64,000 bases of DNA from Lactonifactor sp050944855 (GTDB lineage: Bacteria > Bacillota > Clostridia > Lachnospirales > Lachnospiraceae): contig JBMNRU010000008.1 in the NCBI GenBank assembly GCA_050944855.1, positions 1 to 64,000 on the forward strand. The letters are read 5' to 3'. Shown here in pieces: positions 49,317 through 58,296 of this stretch (the first letter of the stretch is position 1; the number at the start of each line of letters is the position of its first letter). A program made the translations under genes and the position numbers. Below the pieces are notes generated by a model. The model searched no databases, was not told the DNA's origin, and worked only from the letters and a program-made list of their open reading frames with translations.

Positions 49317-50222
49317 TTAAATCTCTTTCTTATCATATCCAAAGTTTTTCATAAGGAAGTCACTGTCTCTCCAGTCCTTTTTCACCTTCACCCAAAGCTT
49401 TAGATTCACTTTCTGATCCAGCATTTTCTCAATATCGATACGAGCACCGCTGCCGATCCGCTTCAGCATAGAACCCTGTTTTCCAATGATAATTCCCTTA
49501 TGAGAATCCCTCTCACAGATAATGGTAGCCTCAATATCTACCATACGGCCGCCCGGCCGTTCCTTCATACTGTCGATCGCAACTGCAATTCCATGGGGAA
49601 TTTCCTCCTCCAGCGTGCGCAGTGCTTTTTCACGGATCAGCTCCGCCACGATCTGACGCATCGGCTGATCCGTCACGGTGTCCTCATCGTAAAACTGAGG
49701 GCCATAAGGCAGATACTGAAACAGACAGCGGCGCAATTCATCCAGATTCTGCCCACGCAGAGCGGAAACCGGAACAATCTCATCAAAATCCATCATTTTC
49801 CGGTAAGTATCGATCACCGCCGGCACCTCTGTTTTCGGTACCGTATCCACTTTATTAATGACCAGGATCACCGGTATCTTGCATTTTGCCAGCTGCTGCA
49901 GAATATGCCGGTCCCCCGCACCAATATAGGTGCTGGGTTCTACCAGCCACATAACTGCATCTACATCATCTAATGTACGCTGGGCCACTGTTACCATATA
50001 TTCTCCCAGTTTATTTTTTGCCTTATGAATCCCCGGCGTATCCAGAAATACAATCTGGCCTTCCTCACAGGTGTACACCGTCTGGATACGGTTTCTTGTC
50101 GTCTGCGGTTTATTCGAGGTGATCGCAATTTTCTGACCGATCAGATGATTCATAAGCGTAGACTTTCCCACGTTCGGGCGTCCGATAATAGCCACAAATC
50201 CTGACTTATAATCTTCTCTCAT
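49317..50222 (-). CDS. era: GTPase Era
   Basis: A 301-residue essential GTPase that binds 16S rRNA and helps 30S subunit assembly. The G motifs are GRPNVGKST (G1), the PQTTRNR switch I, LDTPGIHKAK (G3), and VINKVDTV (G4). The C-terminal KH domain carries IICERDSHKGIIIGKQGSML. Length is typical. It lies 13 bp after the M16C protease gene and 4 bp before recO, a common Clostridial order. Confidence 0.97.
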   Translation of the reverse strand: MREDYKSGFVAIIGRPNVGKSTLMNHLIGQKIAITSNKPQTTRNRIQTVYTCEEGQIVFLDTPGIHKAKNKLGEYMVTVAQRTLDDVDAVMWLVEPSTYIGAGDRHILQQLAKCKIPVILVINKVDTVPKTEVPAVIDTYRKMMDFDEIVPVSALRGQNLDELRRCLFQYLPYGPQFYDEDTVTDQPMRQIVAELIREKALRTLEEEIPHGIAVAIDSMKERPGGRMVDIEATIICERDSHKGIIIGKQGSMLKRIGSGARIDIEKMLDQKVNLKLWVKVKKDWRDSDFLMKNFGYDKKEI

Positions 50223-50235
50223 AGTCCCTCTCTAT

Positions 50236-53154
50236 TTATAACAAATATTTCACTTCGTTAAACAATTCTTTTGCTTCTTCGATTTTACTTTCTCCGCCAA
50301 TGACACAGAGATTTTCTTCCTTCAACACTGCATCCACAATATCCGCCAGCTTTCTGATATCTTCCTGCTGTGCGTCCAGGATCTGCAGCCGTTCCTGCTG
50401 CATCTCTTTTTCTGTAATGTGGCTGTAATATGCAGACAGGGACAAGGCACCCTTTGCGGCCGGATTCATGGGCACATCCAGTTCACTGATCGTACCGATA
50501 ATATATTTGGTCATCTCCCGCTCGTCCGCGGTAAACTGCCGGATATAGTCCGGTGTCCCCTCAAACACATCCAGTGTTCTGGACAAATGAGGATCCCGAT
50601 AGGATACCAGATACGTGTCACCACATCTGCGGAAACCGCTCATACAGCCATAAGCGCCGCCCTTCACTCGAATATTCGTCCACAAATATTCATAGCTTAA
50701 AATCGTTTTCAGGATCCGCAGGGCGCCCGTATATTCATAACCCTCTTTTACAAAGTTCCCCGCACGGGCCACATACTGTACCTGACCGGAGGTTTTAAAG
50801 CCTTCGTTTTTCCGGACAAACCGGTATTCCATATGTCCCGGCTGTACGTCTTGTGTATGCAGAATCTCTGAAAAGCTTTCCAGCTCTTTCGCCAGATATC
50901 CATACCCTTCCTCATCTGCGGTAAAATCCACCATCAGATTTTCCGGGCGGAAAATATAGAACATCAGCTCTTTTAACTTTGCAAATAAATCCTCTTTTCT
51001 CTCCTCAAAGTGACATTCCAGGTCATCAATCCGTTTATAAAATGCAATTCCGCCGGTCTGTTCCTGAAAATATCCGCTGGGAGAGAAATAAGACAGCGCG
51101 CGAAGATATGCGGAAGAATGTCCGGCTCTTCCCAGAGATATCTGAAGCCTGGACTTCATCTGAGCCACAATCTCATACAGACGCTTTTCGTCATCCAGCT
51201 TAGATGTGGTAAGAATCTCCTTTATCATATCAAATACAAACGGTACCTTTGAATACAGCATTTTGCTGCGTACCCCAAAGGCCATCTTACATTTTTCTCT
51301 GTTATGGGCATCGTTAAAGACCTGCAGACCGCAGCTGATACCGCCGGAATTGGCATTTATGGTATGAAACAGCTGTCCGTAAGTATAATGCTCCGTATCC
51401 ACATAAGCCAGTACAGATTTTAAGATACCCATATACGGCACCAGTTCATCCGGCACCTGTTCCGTATCAAAAAGCAGCGTCAGGTATCCGATCCCGTTGG
51501 TGTAAATATTATGGTACAGGACATTTGTATCTCCCACTTTCCGTTTTTCATTGTAAAAAGTTACAGACTCACGGCTGATATCTTCTCTTCGAAGCATGGG
51601 GATTTTTTCTAAATTCTCCGGATCCTCTTCTGCCTCCTGGTATGCAGTCAGGGCATGGGTTCTGCGCACCATCTCTTCTAACTCCGTCTGACTTAAGGAA
51701 GCCTTATATGCAGCCAGTTTCTCTTCCAAAGCCTTTTCCCGCTCTGCCGCCAGTCCCCGTTTTGGATTGATGATAACCACAGAAGCATGGGTATTGTGAA
51801 GCAAATACTTTTTGATCAGTTCTTCAAAATATCCCTCTTTTGCTTTCTTTTTCAAATTTTCAAATACCTGCAGCAATTTTAAATGCACAAATGGCTTCGT
51901 ATCGTCATACAGCCAGCTGCTCAGAACATCAATTCCGTACATCAGCCCCTTTGGATAAGAACCAAAGTCTGCTTCCCTAAACCGGAATTCCAGATAATTG
52001 ATGCCCGCTGCCAGAGAATCCCGATCCAGTCCGTTTTCTGCCAGCGAAGATAAGGTTTCTTCTATAACGGTCAGGAAGCGCCCCTTATCTTTTTCGTTGG
52101 AATTTTTCGCTACAACCGAGAAAAACGGCTGACAAAGCCCATCCTCGTAAGACCCTATAATATCTTTTCCGATTTTTGCATCCAAAAGCGCCTGCTTAAG
52201 GGGTGCTCCCGGCGCAGAAAGCAGAGTATAATCCAGTACATCAAAGGCCACACACAGCTCTGGATCCAGATTGTCTGCTATGACCACATTCCAGGACAGA
52301 TAACTGTTATCTTCCTGCGGCTCACTCTCAGAAATCGGATAATCCATCACAATTTCTTTTCTTTTTGTAAATGGCTCCTGTTTTTGAATTGCAGAATCCA
52401 CTGCAATCGCATCATATAAAGATAAATATTTTTCATCCATCCACTTCAAACGTTCTTCCATATCCATCTTGCCATACAGATAGATATAGCTGTTAGCCGG
52501 ATGATAATATCTGCTGTGGAAATCCAAAAACTGAGAATACTTCAATTCCGGGATGACATCCGGATCACCGCCGGATTCATTGGCATAGGTATTATCCGGA
52601 AACAGCGAATTCAAAATAGCCCGGTCCAGCACGTCCTCCGGAGAAGAAAATGCGCCTTTCATTTCATTATATACAACGCCATTATACGTAATAGGATCTT
52701 CCACATTCTCTAAATGATAGGTCCAGCCCTCCTGACGGAAAATCTCTTCTTTTTCATAAATATTAGGGAAAAATACAGCATCCAGGTATACATGCATCAG
52801 ATTCTTAAAATCCTGTTCATTACAGCTGGCCACCGGATAGATTGTCTTGTCCGGATACGTCATCGCATTCAAAAAGGTGTTGAGAGATCCCTTCACCAAT
52901 TCCACAAACGGATCCTTCAGCGGAAATTCCCTGGAACCGCACAGGACACTGTGTTCCAGAATATGTGCCACACCGGTGCTGTTTGCAGGCGGTGTACGAA
53001 AACCGATCTGAAACACCTTATTTTCATCCTCATTACTCACCAGCATTACCCGCGCCCCGCTCTTCTTATGGCGGAGCAAATACCCTGTCGACTGAATGTC
53101 CGGTAAATCTTCCTGCATAATAAGTTCATATTGGGGTAAATTCTTAAACTCCAT
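50236..53154 (-). CDS. M16C-family zinc metalloprotease (presequence-protease/insulinase-like)
   Basis: A 972-residue two-halved peptidase of the PreP type. The N-terminal zinc motif is HILEHSVLCGS (HxxEH), at about residues 65-75, with the third ligand in YNEMKGAFSSPEDVLD. The C-terminal half is a second, inactive-looking pair of M16 domains, as usual. No signal peptide is seen, so it likely degrades peptides in the cytoplasm. It is the first gene of the M16C-era-recO operon. AGGAGG lies just before the ATG. Confidence 0.93.
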   Translation of the reverse strand: MEFKNLPQYELIMQEDLPDIQSTGYLLRHKKSGARVMLVSNEDENKVFQIGFRTPPANSTGVAHILEHSVLCGSREFPLKDPFVELVKGSLNTFLNAMTYPDKTIYPVASCNEQDFKNLMHVYLDAVFFPNIYEKEEIFRQEGWTYHLENVEDPITYNGVVYNEMKGAFSSPEDVLDRAILNSLFPDNTYANESGGDPDVIPELKYSQFLDFHSRYYHPANSYIYLYGKMDMEERLKWMDEKYLSLYDAIAVDSAIQKQEPFTKRKEIVMDYPISESEPQEDNSYLSWNVVIADNLDPELCVAFDVLDYTLLSAPGAPLKQALLDAKIGKDIIGSYEDGLCQPFFSVVAKNSNEKDKGRFLTVIEETLSSLAENGLDRDSLAAGINYLEFRFREADFGSYPKGLMYGIDVLSSWLYDDTKPFVHLKLLQVFENLKKKAKEGYFEELIKKYLLHNTHASVVIINPKRGLAAEREKALEEKLAAYKASLSQTELEEMVRRTHALTAYQEAEEDPENLEKIPMLRREDISRESVTFYNEKRKVGDTNVLYHNIYTNGIGYLTLLFDTEQVPDELVPYMGILKSVLAYVDTEHYTYGQLFHTINANSGGISCGLQVFNDAHNREKCKMAFGVRSKMLYSKVPFVFDMIKEILTTSKLDDEKRLYEIVAQMKSRLQISLGRAGHSSAYLRALSYFSPSGYFQEQTGGIAFYKRIDDLECHFEERKEDLFAKLKELMFYIFRPENLMVDFTADEEGYGYLAKELESFSEILHTQDVQPGHMEYRFVRKNEGFKTSGQVQYVARAGNFVKEGYEYTGALRILKTILSYEYLWTNIRVKGGAYGCMSGFRRCGDTYLVSYRDPHLSRTLDVFEGTPDYIRQFTADEREMTKYIIGTISELDVPMNPAAKGALSLSAYYSHITEKEMQQERLQILDAQQEDIRKLADIVDAVLKEENLCVIGGESKIEEAKELFNEVKYLL

Positions 53155-53332
53155 AAAGCCTCCTAAAACATTAAAAATAAAAAACAGATATAAATCCGTT
53201 GGGTCAAACTAAAATCATCTAATAGAGTATTATAACATTAAAACGAAATACTTACACCCATTTTCTCAGAAATTCTGGTAAATCTGGTATGGTTAAATTT
53301 TATAAAACTGGCTATTTTCGCCATTCCAATTT

Positions 53333-53348
53333 GGTAGTATATTACCAT
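53333..53348. promoter_or_regulatory. Palindrome over the -10 region of the ECF S-component gene
   Basis: TGGTA and TACCA are inverted copies six bases apart, enclosing TATATT, a possible -10 box, 34 bp before the start codon. This may be an operator. The rest of 53155-53377 shows no riboswitch I recognise. Confidence 0.4.
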
Positions 53349-53377
53349 CAACAAGTAAAACTTAAGGAGGGGTACCA

Positions 53378-53899
53378 ATGAAAGATAATACAAAGAAACT
53401 AGTTATGACGGCCCTGTTCGCTGCCCTTGCCTGCGTGGCAACGATGATTATTAAAATACCAACACCGGGAACCGGCGGTTATATTCATCCGGGTGACGCT
53501 ATTGTAATCTTATCCGGTATTGTCTTAGGCCCCGCCTATGGTCTCTTGGCAGCAGGCATCGGCTCTGCCATGGCAGATCTGCTGGGAGGATATTTTATCT
53601 ATGTCCCGATTACCTTCGCCATTAAAGGCCTGATTGCCCTATGCAGTGCATATGCTTACCGTGCTGCCGCACATAAAAGCCGCGCCTTTGCCATTGCCAT
53701 CTGCGGCATCCTGGATATGATCCTGGTTGTCGGCGGATACTGCATCTGTGAAATCTTTTTATACGGAGTTCCGGCCGCTCTGGCCAGCGTACCGGCCAAT
53801 CTGATCCAGGGAGCAGGCGGACTGATCCTTACTTTCGTCCTGTATCCGGTTCTCACCGCTATTCCCGAAGTAAAACAGATGGTCTCCTCTCATATTTAA
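53378..53899 (+). CDS. ECF transporter S component, substrate unknown
   Basis: A 173-residue membrane protein of six hydrophobic segments. It is a substrate-binding S subunit that works with shared EcfA/A'/T subunits encoded elsewhere. The N-terminal MTALFAALACVATMIIKIPT and the GGYIHPGDAIVILSGIVLGP segment are typical of the group that binds vitamins or their precursors. The substrate cannot be read from sequence and no biosynthetic gene is linked. AAGGAGGGG precedes the ATG. It is monocistronic and ends at a bidirectional terminator. Confidence 0.85.
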   Translation: MKDNTKKLVMTALFAALACVATMIIKIPTPGTGGYIHPGDAIVILSGIVLGPAYGLLAAGIGSAMADLLGGYFIYVPITFAIKGLIALCSAYAYRAAAHKSRAFAIAICGILDMILVVGGYCICEIFLYGVPAALASVPANLIQGAGGLILTFVLYPVLTAIPEVKQMVSSHI

Positions 53900-53904
53900 A
53901 AAGC

Positions 53905-53935
53905 AAGACCCATCGGTGATTCCGATGGGTCTTTT
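53905..53935. terminator. Bidirectional terminator between the ECF and Nudix genes
   Basis: AAGACCCATCGG pairs with CCGATGGGTCTT around TGATT, followed by TT. Confidence 0.9.
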
Positions 53936-53944
53936 CACAGCCTC

Positions 53945-54457
53945 TTATATTTCAAAATGATGCATTTTCAGATCTTCTAACGCTTCTATTAAAAACTTCT
54001 GCGCCAGGCTTTTATCTTTAATCTTTTTCACCGCATCCACAAAATCAAACCAGGCGGCCCGGTCTACTTCATAGTTGATCTGACTCAGATCTTCCTCATC
54101 AATCTGACACACATAGGCACACATCAGGGTTTGGGAAGACGCAAAATACTGACTGCTCATATACTGATACGCAATTACTTCTCTTCCCAGTTCTTCCCGT
54201 ATCTCTCTTGCCAGCGCATGTTCTAAATTCTCTCCTTTGTTTACATAACCGGCAACCAGAATATTATCCTTCTTTCCATACTGCTGGATAAGCAGCACTT
54301 TATCCTGAGCAGGATTCAATATAATCGCAATAATTGCCGTATTAAATACAGGAAAGCGAAACTTCTGGCAGGTCTCACAGTAAGGCACCAAATTCCCCTC
54401 CCGGTCCGGCTTTTCCACTAATTTTGTGCCGCACTCGGCACAATACTTCATATCCAT
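53945..54457 (-). CDS. Nudix hydrolase with N-terminal zinc ribbon (NudC-like)
   Basis: A 170-residue protein. A zinc ribbon at the N-terminus (CAEC and CETC) precedes a Nudix fold. The Nudix box fits GX5EX7REUXEEXG: GYVNKGENLEHALAREIREE followed by LG. The later SSQYFASSQTLM recalls, without fully matching, the SQPWxFPxS signature of NADH pyrophosphatases. So it may hydrolyse NADH, a deNADded RNA cap or another nucleotide. The start at 54457 (MDMKYC) follows AAGGG; it begins 4 bp after the xth stop, so the two are one operon. Confidence 0.85.
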   Translation of the reverse strand: MDMKYCAECGTKLVEKPDREGNLVPYCETCQKFRFPVFNTAIIAIILNPAQDKVLLIQQYGKKDNILVAGYVNKGENLEHALAREIREELGREVIAYQYMSSQYFASSQTLMCAYVCQIDEEDLSQINYEVDRAAWFDFVDAVKKIKDKSLAQKFLIEALEDLKMHHFEI

Positions 54458-54461
54458 TCTT

Positions 54462-55226
54462 TTACCCTTTCGCAAAATCGATCTGTACTTCTACCGGACA
54501 GTGGTCAGAACCCATAACTTCCGTATGAATCGCTGCGCCCTGCAGCCGTTCCTTTAAACGTTCAGAGACACAAAAATAGTCAATTCTCCATCCTGCGTTC
54601 TTTTCTCTGGCCTTAAAACGATAAGACCACCAGGAATAAATCCCCTCCGCATCCGGATAAAAATAGCGGAAGGTATCAACAAAACCTGCATTCAGAAGTT
54701 CTGTAAACTTGCCCCGTTCCTCATCGGTAAATCCTGCATTACGCCGATTCGTCTTAGGGTTCTTCAGATCTATTTCTGTGTGCGCTACATTCATATCTCC
54801 GCAGACTACTACAGGTTTTTTCTCATCCAAAGACTTTAAATATGCACGGAAGTCATCTTCCCACTGCATACGGTAAGGCAGACGCGCCAGTTCATTCTGC
54901 GAATTGGGGGTATACACCGTTACCATATAAAAGTCTTCATATTCCAATGTAATGACACGGCCTTCCTGATCGTGTTCTTCTATTCCTATCCCATAAAACA
55001 CGGAAAGAGGAGTATGTCTGGTAAAAATAGCCGTGCCGGAATATCCCTTTTTCACAGCATAATTCCAGTACTGTTCATATCCCTCCAGCTGCAGATCGAT
55101 CTGCCCCTCCTGCAGCTTTGTTTCCTGCAGACAGAAAAAATCAGCATCCAGCTTGCTGAATATATCTTCAAAACCTTTCTGCACACAGGCGCGCAGTCCA
55201 TTGACATTCCAAGAAATAAATTTCAT
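54462..55226 (-). CDS. xth: Exodeoxyribonuclease III (AP endonuclease)
   Basis: A 254-residue base-excision-repair nuclease that cuts DNA at abasic sites. Motifs of the EEP fold are all there: SWNVNGLRA, FFCLQETKL (metal Glu), VVCGDMNVAHTEIDL (Asp/Asn), WRIDYFCVS, and GSDHCPVE at the C-terminus (catalytic His). Length is typical of the ExoA/XthA group. It precedes the Nudix gene, and the next gene upstream codes for a DNA glycosylase that produces abasic sites. Confidence 0.96.
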   Translation of the reverse strand: MKFISWNVNGLRACVQKGFEDIFSKLDADFFCLQETKLQEGQIDLQLEGYEQYWNYAVKKGYSGTAIFTRHTPLSVFYGIGIEEHDQEGRVITLEYEDFYMVTVYTPNSQNELARLPYRMQWEDDFRAYLKSLDEKKPVVVCGDMNVAHTEIDLKNPKTNRRNAGFTDEERGKFTELLNAGFVDTFRYFYPDAEGIYSWWSYRFKAREKNAGWRIDYFCVSERLKERLQGAAIHTEVMGSDHCPVEVQIDFAKG

Positions 55227-55332
55227 CTTTCTTTCCGTCCTTTCTATCTCATACTATTCCCGATTATCTTTTCCTCATTCTATCAGATTTTTGTAATTCC
55301 AACAACCAAAATACCGATTGTTCCATCACACA

Positions 55333-55358
55333 ACAGGCTCCGGACAACCGGAGCCTGT
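55333..55358. terminator. GC-rich hairpin between the DNA glycosylase and xth genes
   Basis: ACAGGCTCCGG pairs perfectly with CCGGAGCCTGT around ACAA. The T-run on the minus strand is poor (TGTGTG). Confidence 0.6.
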
Positions 55359-55369
55359 CAAAAAACAAA

Positions 55370-55873
55370 TTATAAATATTCTTTTATCTGGCTGTAAGCC
55401 TGATACAATTCCTCATAAGAGATCCGGCAATTTGCCGGGCTTGTGGATGGAAGCGTGATCACCGGAATCCCGGTCTTAGGATAACAATACTTTTGATACA
55501 GTGCTGCCGCCTTTCCTCCTGTGGCAAATATGGCACGGATCCGGGCTTTGCCCAGCACTTCCTCCATATCATTGGCTACCGGATTGCGAATACTGCTGTC
55601 ATCCGCGCCACGGATCTCACAGCTTTTCAGCACATCCCACACAGCAATATGATTACGCAGAGCAAACGCTTTCTTCTCTTTTATGGTCTGCGGCATTTCT
55701 TCCCGGCATACATCTGCCAATACTTTCCAAAAACGATTCCGGGGATGTCCATAGTAAAATCCCTGTTCTCTGGATTTCGGCGATGGCATGGTGCCCAACA
55801 GCAGCACTCTGGAATTCCTGTCAAATACCGGTCTGAAATCATGTGTTACCGTTTCCCGTTCATTCACTGCCAT
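55370..55873 (-). CDS. Hypoxanthine (deoxyinosine)-DNA glycosylase, uracil-DNA-glycosylase superfamily
   Basis: A 167-residue protein of the UDG superfamily, group of DNA-deoxyinosine glycosylases. Marks are VLLLGTMPSPKSREQGFYYG, HPRNRFWKVLADV, the IAVWDVLKSCEIRGADDSSI region, and LPSTSPANCR, which holds the intercalation loop. It should remove deaminated adenine from DNA, leaving an abasic site for the Xth next to it. The start may be the GTG two codons in, since AGAGGA abuts the ATG. It begins 16 bp after the HD-domain gene. Confidence 0.86.
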   Translation of the reverse strand: MAVNERETVTHDFRPVFDRNSRVLLLGTMPSPKSREQGFYYGHPRNRFWKVLADVCREEMPQTIKEKKAFALRNHIAVWDVLKSCEIRGADDSSIRNPVANDMEEVLGKARIRAIFATGGKAAALYQKYCYPKTGIPVITLPSTSPANCRISYEELYQAYSQIKEYL

Positions 55874-55888
55874 TCCTCTTTTCCCTAT

Positions 55889-56458
55889 TTATTTACAAAC
55901 CGCTTCCTGATACTGAAAAACCTGCTGATACAAATCCTTATATTCCTGATAAATAAAAGTATCCCGAAGAGAGCCCATTCTCTCCTGTATCGCGCCATAA
56001 TACCAGCCCTGGTATTCTTTTGGACGCCGAAATCGCTCCCATAATTTTTCTCCCACAACCTGATAATCCCGAGACAGACTTCTTAAATTAGACAGTTTAT
56101 CTGCACAGATTACCATCATGGCATCTCTGGGAATTTCCTGGGATTCCAAAAGACAAATCGTATGCTTTTTTCGTTCCTCCCAGGTTCCTCTCTTATCTTC
56201 TGTACACCAGGCCACAAGTTCCGCCACAAAATTGCCGAATTCCCGGGCGATCACGTCCAGTGTGGTGCCGGTATCTTCCACTGTATCGTGGAGCCATCCT
56301 GCACAAATGACCTCCGGTCTGCATCCGGCCTGTTCCAGAATCTCAGCCACTTCGCAGGGATGTACAATATAGGGGGTATCCTTTCCTTTCCTCTTCTGAC
56401 CATCATGTGCCTGATAAGCAAATTTCCTGGCTTTTTCTACCATAGACATTTCAGTCAT
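55889..56458 (-). CDS. HD-domain hydrolase, small alarmone hydrolase-like
   Basis: A 189-residue single-domain HD protein. The metal motif is in three parts: TPYIVHPCEVAEIL, AGWLHDTVEDTG (HDxxED), and ICADKLSNLRSL (DKLxN). This matches RelA/SpoT hydrolase domains and small alarmone hydrolases such as MESH1, which degrade (p)ppGpp or NADPH. There is no synthetase or ACT part. GGGAGG stands before the ATG. It begins the group HD, glycosylase. Substrate is inferred. Confidence 0.8.
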   Translation of the reverse strand: MTEMSMVEKARKFAYQAHDGQKRKGKDTPYIVHPCEVAEILEQAGCRPEVICAGWLHDTVEDTGTTLDVIAREFGNFVAELVAWCTEDKRGTWEERKKHTICLLESQEIPRDAMMVICADKLSNLRSLSRDYQVVGEKLWERFRRPKEYQGWYYGAIQERMGSLRDTFIYQEYKDLYQQVFQYQEAVCK

Positions 56459-56488
56459 GGTCCATCCTCCCGCAGAACAAAGTATTTT

Positions 56489-57514
56489 CTATAATAATTC
56501 CATTAATCGATCAATATCTTCTTCTTTTGTTGCCCAACTGGTGGCAAATCGGATAACCGTATGATCTTCATCAAACTTTTCCCAATAGCTGTACACTACC
56601 TGATCCGCCAACTTCTTCAGTTTTTCATTTTCCATAATAACAAACTGCTGATTGGTGAGCGAATCCAAAAAGAAAGAATAGCCTTTCTCTTTTAATCTCT
56701 GTTTTAATATCTGGGCCATCCGGACAGCATGTCCCGCGATCTTAAGATACAAATGATCTGTAAATAACGTATCAAACTGTATCCCCAGCAGACGTCCTTT
56801 GGCAAGAAGCGCACCGTGCTGCTTCATACGGGTCATAAAATACTTTGGATTATGAGCTCCTGTGAAAACAACCGCTTCTCCGCAGAGTGCTCCCACCTTT
56901 GTTCCGCCGATATAAAATGCATCACAGCACTGCGCGATCACCGGAAGGGTCACATCTGTCCCTTCTGCCACCAGACCGTATCCCATACGGGCTCCATCCA
57001 GATATAAAGGGATCTGATAAGATCTGCAGACAGCAGAAAGCTCCTCTAATTCCCTTTTTGTATATAAAGTTCCATATTCTGTGGGATGAGAAATATATAC
57101 CATTCCCGGAAATACCATGTGTTCATGATTCTCATCCGCCCAGAAATTTTCCAAACAATCCTTCAGAGTATCCGGCAAAATTTTTCCCTGATAAGGAGAT
57201 ACCTCCAGTACTTTATGTCCGGCATACTCCACTGCACCGGCCTCATGTACACTGATATGTCCGGTGGCGGCCGCCACAACGCCTTCATAAGGCTGCAGCA
57301 TCGCATCGATCACCACTGCATTTGTCTGGGTTCCTCCCATCAAAAAGAAAATTTCTGCATCCGGGCACTCACAGGCCGCACGGATCTTCTCTTTTGCCGA
57401 CTCACAGTACGGATCACTTCCATAACCCGGAAGCTGCTCCATATTCGTCTCTATCAGACGCTGCAGCACCCTCTCATGGGCTCCTTCTGAATAATCATTT
57501 GAAAATGATAACAT
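56489..57514 (-). CDS. Low-specificity L-threonine aldolase family (PLP)
   Basis: A 341-residue fold-type I PLP enzyme of the beta-eliminating lyase group. It carries SFSNDYSEGAHERVL at the start, FLMGGTQTNAVVID, the Asp strand PLYLDGARMGYGL, and the Schiff-base lysine in FYIGGTKVGALCGEAVVF. It should split threonine or allo-threonine to glycine and acetaldehyde. The ATG at 57514 was preferred to the GTG at 57532 because of the AAGGGA just upstream. It starts 15 bp after the coaX stop, so it is the last gene of the panT-like/coaX operon. Confidence 0.88.
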   Translation of the reverse strand: MLSFSNDYSEGAHERVLQRLIETNMEQLPGYGSDPYCESAKEKIRAACECPDAEIFFLMGGTQTNAVVIDAMLQPYEGVVAAATGHISVHEAGAVEYAGHKVLEVSPYQGKILPDTLKDCLENFWADENHEHMVFPGMVYISHPTEYGTLYTKRELEELSAVCRSYQIPLYLDGARMGYGLVAEGTDVTLPVIAQCCDAFYIGGTKVGALCGEAVVFTGAHNPKYFMTRMKQHGALLAKGRLLGIQFDTLFTDHLYLKIAGHAVRMAQILKQRLKEKGYSFFLDSLTNQQFVIMENEKLKKLADQVVYSYWEKFDEDHTVIRFATSWATKEEDIDRLMELL

Positions 57515-57528
57515 AACCGTATCCCTTC

Positions 57529-58296
57529 TCACTCTTTATTTTTCTTATAAATAATCTGCAAACCTTTTAAAAGAAGATCATCATCCAAAATAATCTTTCT
57601 CTTACAATGAGGGACAATCACCTTTGCCAGTCCTCCGGTGGCAATGACCGTTACTTTCTGTCCCAGATCCTCTTCGATCCGCTGAATCATGCCATCCATA
57701 CAGGCTGCATTCCCATGTACGATACCGCTTTTCATACATTCTATGGTGTTTTTGCCGATCAGCCGCTTCGGCGCTTCCAGAGTAATATGCGGAAGCTGAG
57801 AAGTTCTCTCTGCCAACGCATTCAAAGAAATGCCGATACCGGGAAGGATCATACCTCCCATATACTGCTTTTTCTCATTGATCACACTAATGGTGGTTGC
57901 AGTTCCCATATCGATCACCATCAGCGGAACCGGATATTCATTTAATGCGGCCACCGCATCTACTACCTGGTCACTGCCCAGCTGCCCCGGATTGTCAATG
58001 AGGATATTCAGGCCGGTTTTCAGACCCGGGCCTACGATATGAACCTCTCCATGGATAATCTTTTCCGCCGCATCCCTTACCACATTGGTAATGGGGGGCA
58101 CCACAGATGAGATAATCCCGCCTTTCACCTCATGAGACTGAATCCCGTAGATTTCCAATACACTTTTGAAACTAATGGCATATTCCAATTCACTTTTTTT
58201 CTTATCCGTTGCCATACGTTCCACAAAACGGATCTTCTCCTGATCAAAACAGCCAATTACTATATGCGTGTTTCCTATGTCAATCGCTAATATCAT
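57529..58296 (-). CDS. coaX: Type III pantothenate kinase
   Basis: A 255-residue ASKHA-fold kinase that phosphorylates pantothenate, the first step to coenzyme A. The motifs are ILAIDIGNTHIVIGCF (phosphate loop), PGQLGSDQVVDAVAALNEYP, VIDMGTATTISVI and IATGGLAKVI. Length is typical. Its ATG overlaps the stop of the ECF S-component gene by four bases (ATGA), so the two are made together. Confidence 0.96.
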   Translation of the reverse strand: MILAIDIGNTHIVIGCFDQEKIRFVERMATDKKKSELEYAISFKSVLEIYGIQSHEVKGGIISSVVPPITNVVRDAAEKIIHGEVHIVGPGLKTGLNILIDNPGQLGSDQVVDAVAALNEYPVPLMVIDMGTATTISVINEKKQYMGGMILPGIGISLNALAERTSQLPHITLEAPKRLIGKNTIECMKSGIVHGNAACMDGMIQRIEEDLGQKVTVIATGGLAKVIVPHCKRKIILDDDLLLKGLQIIYKKNKE

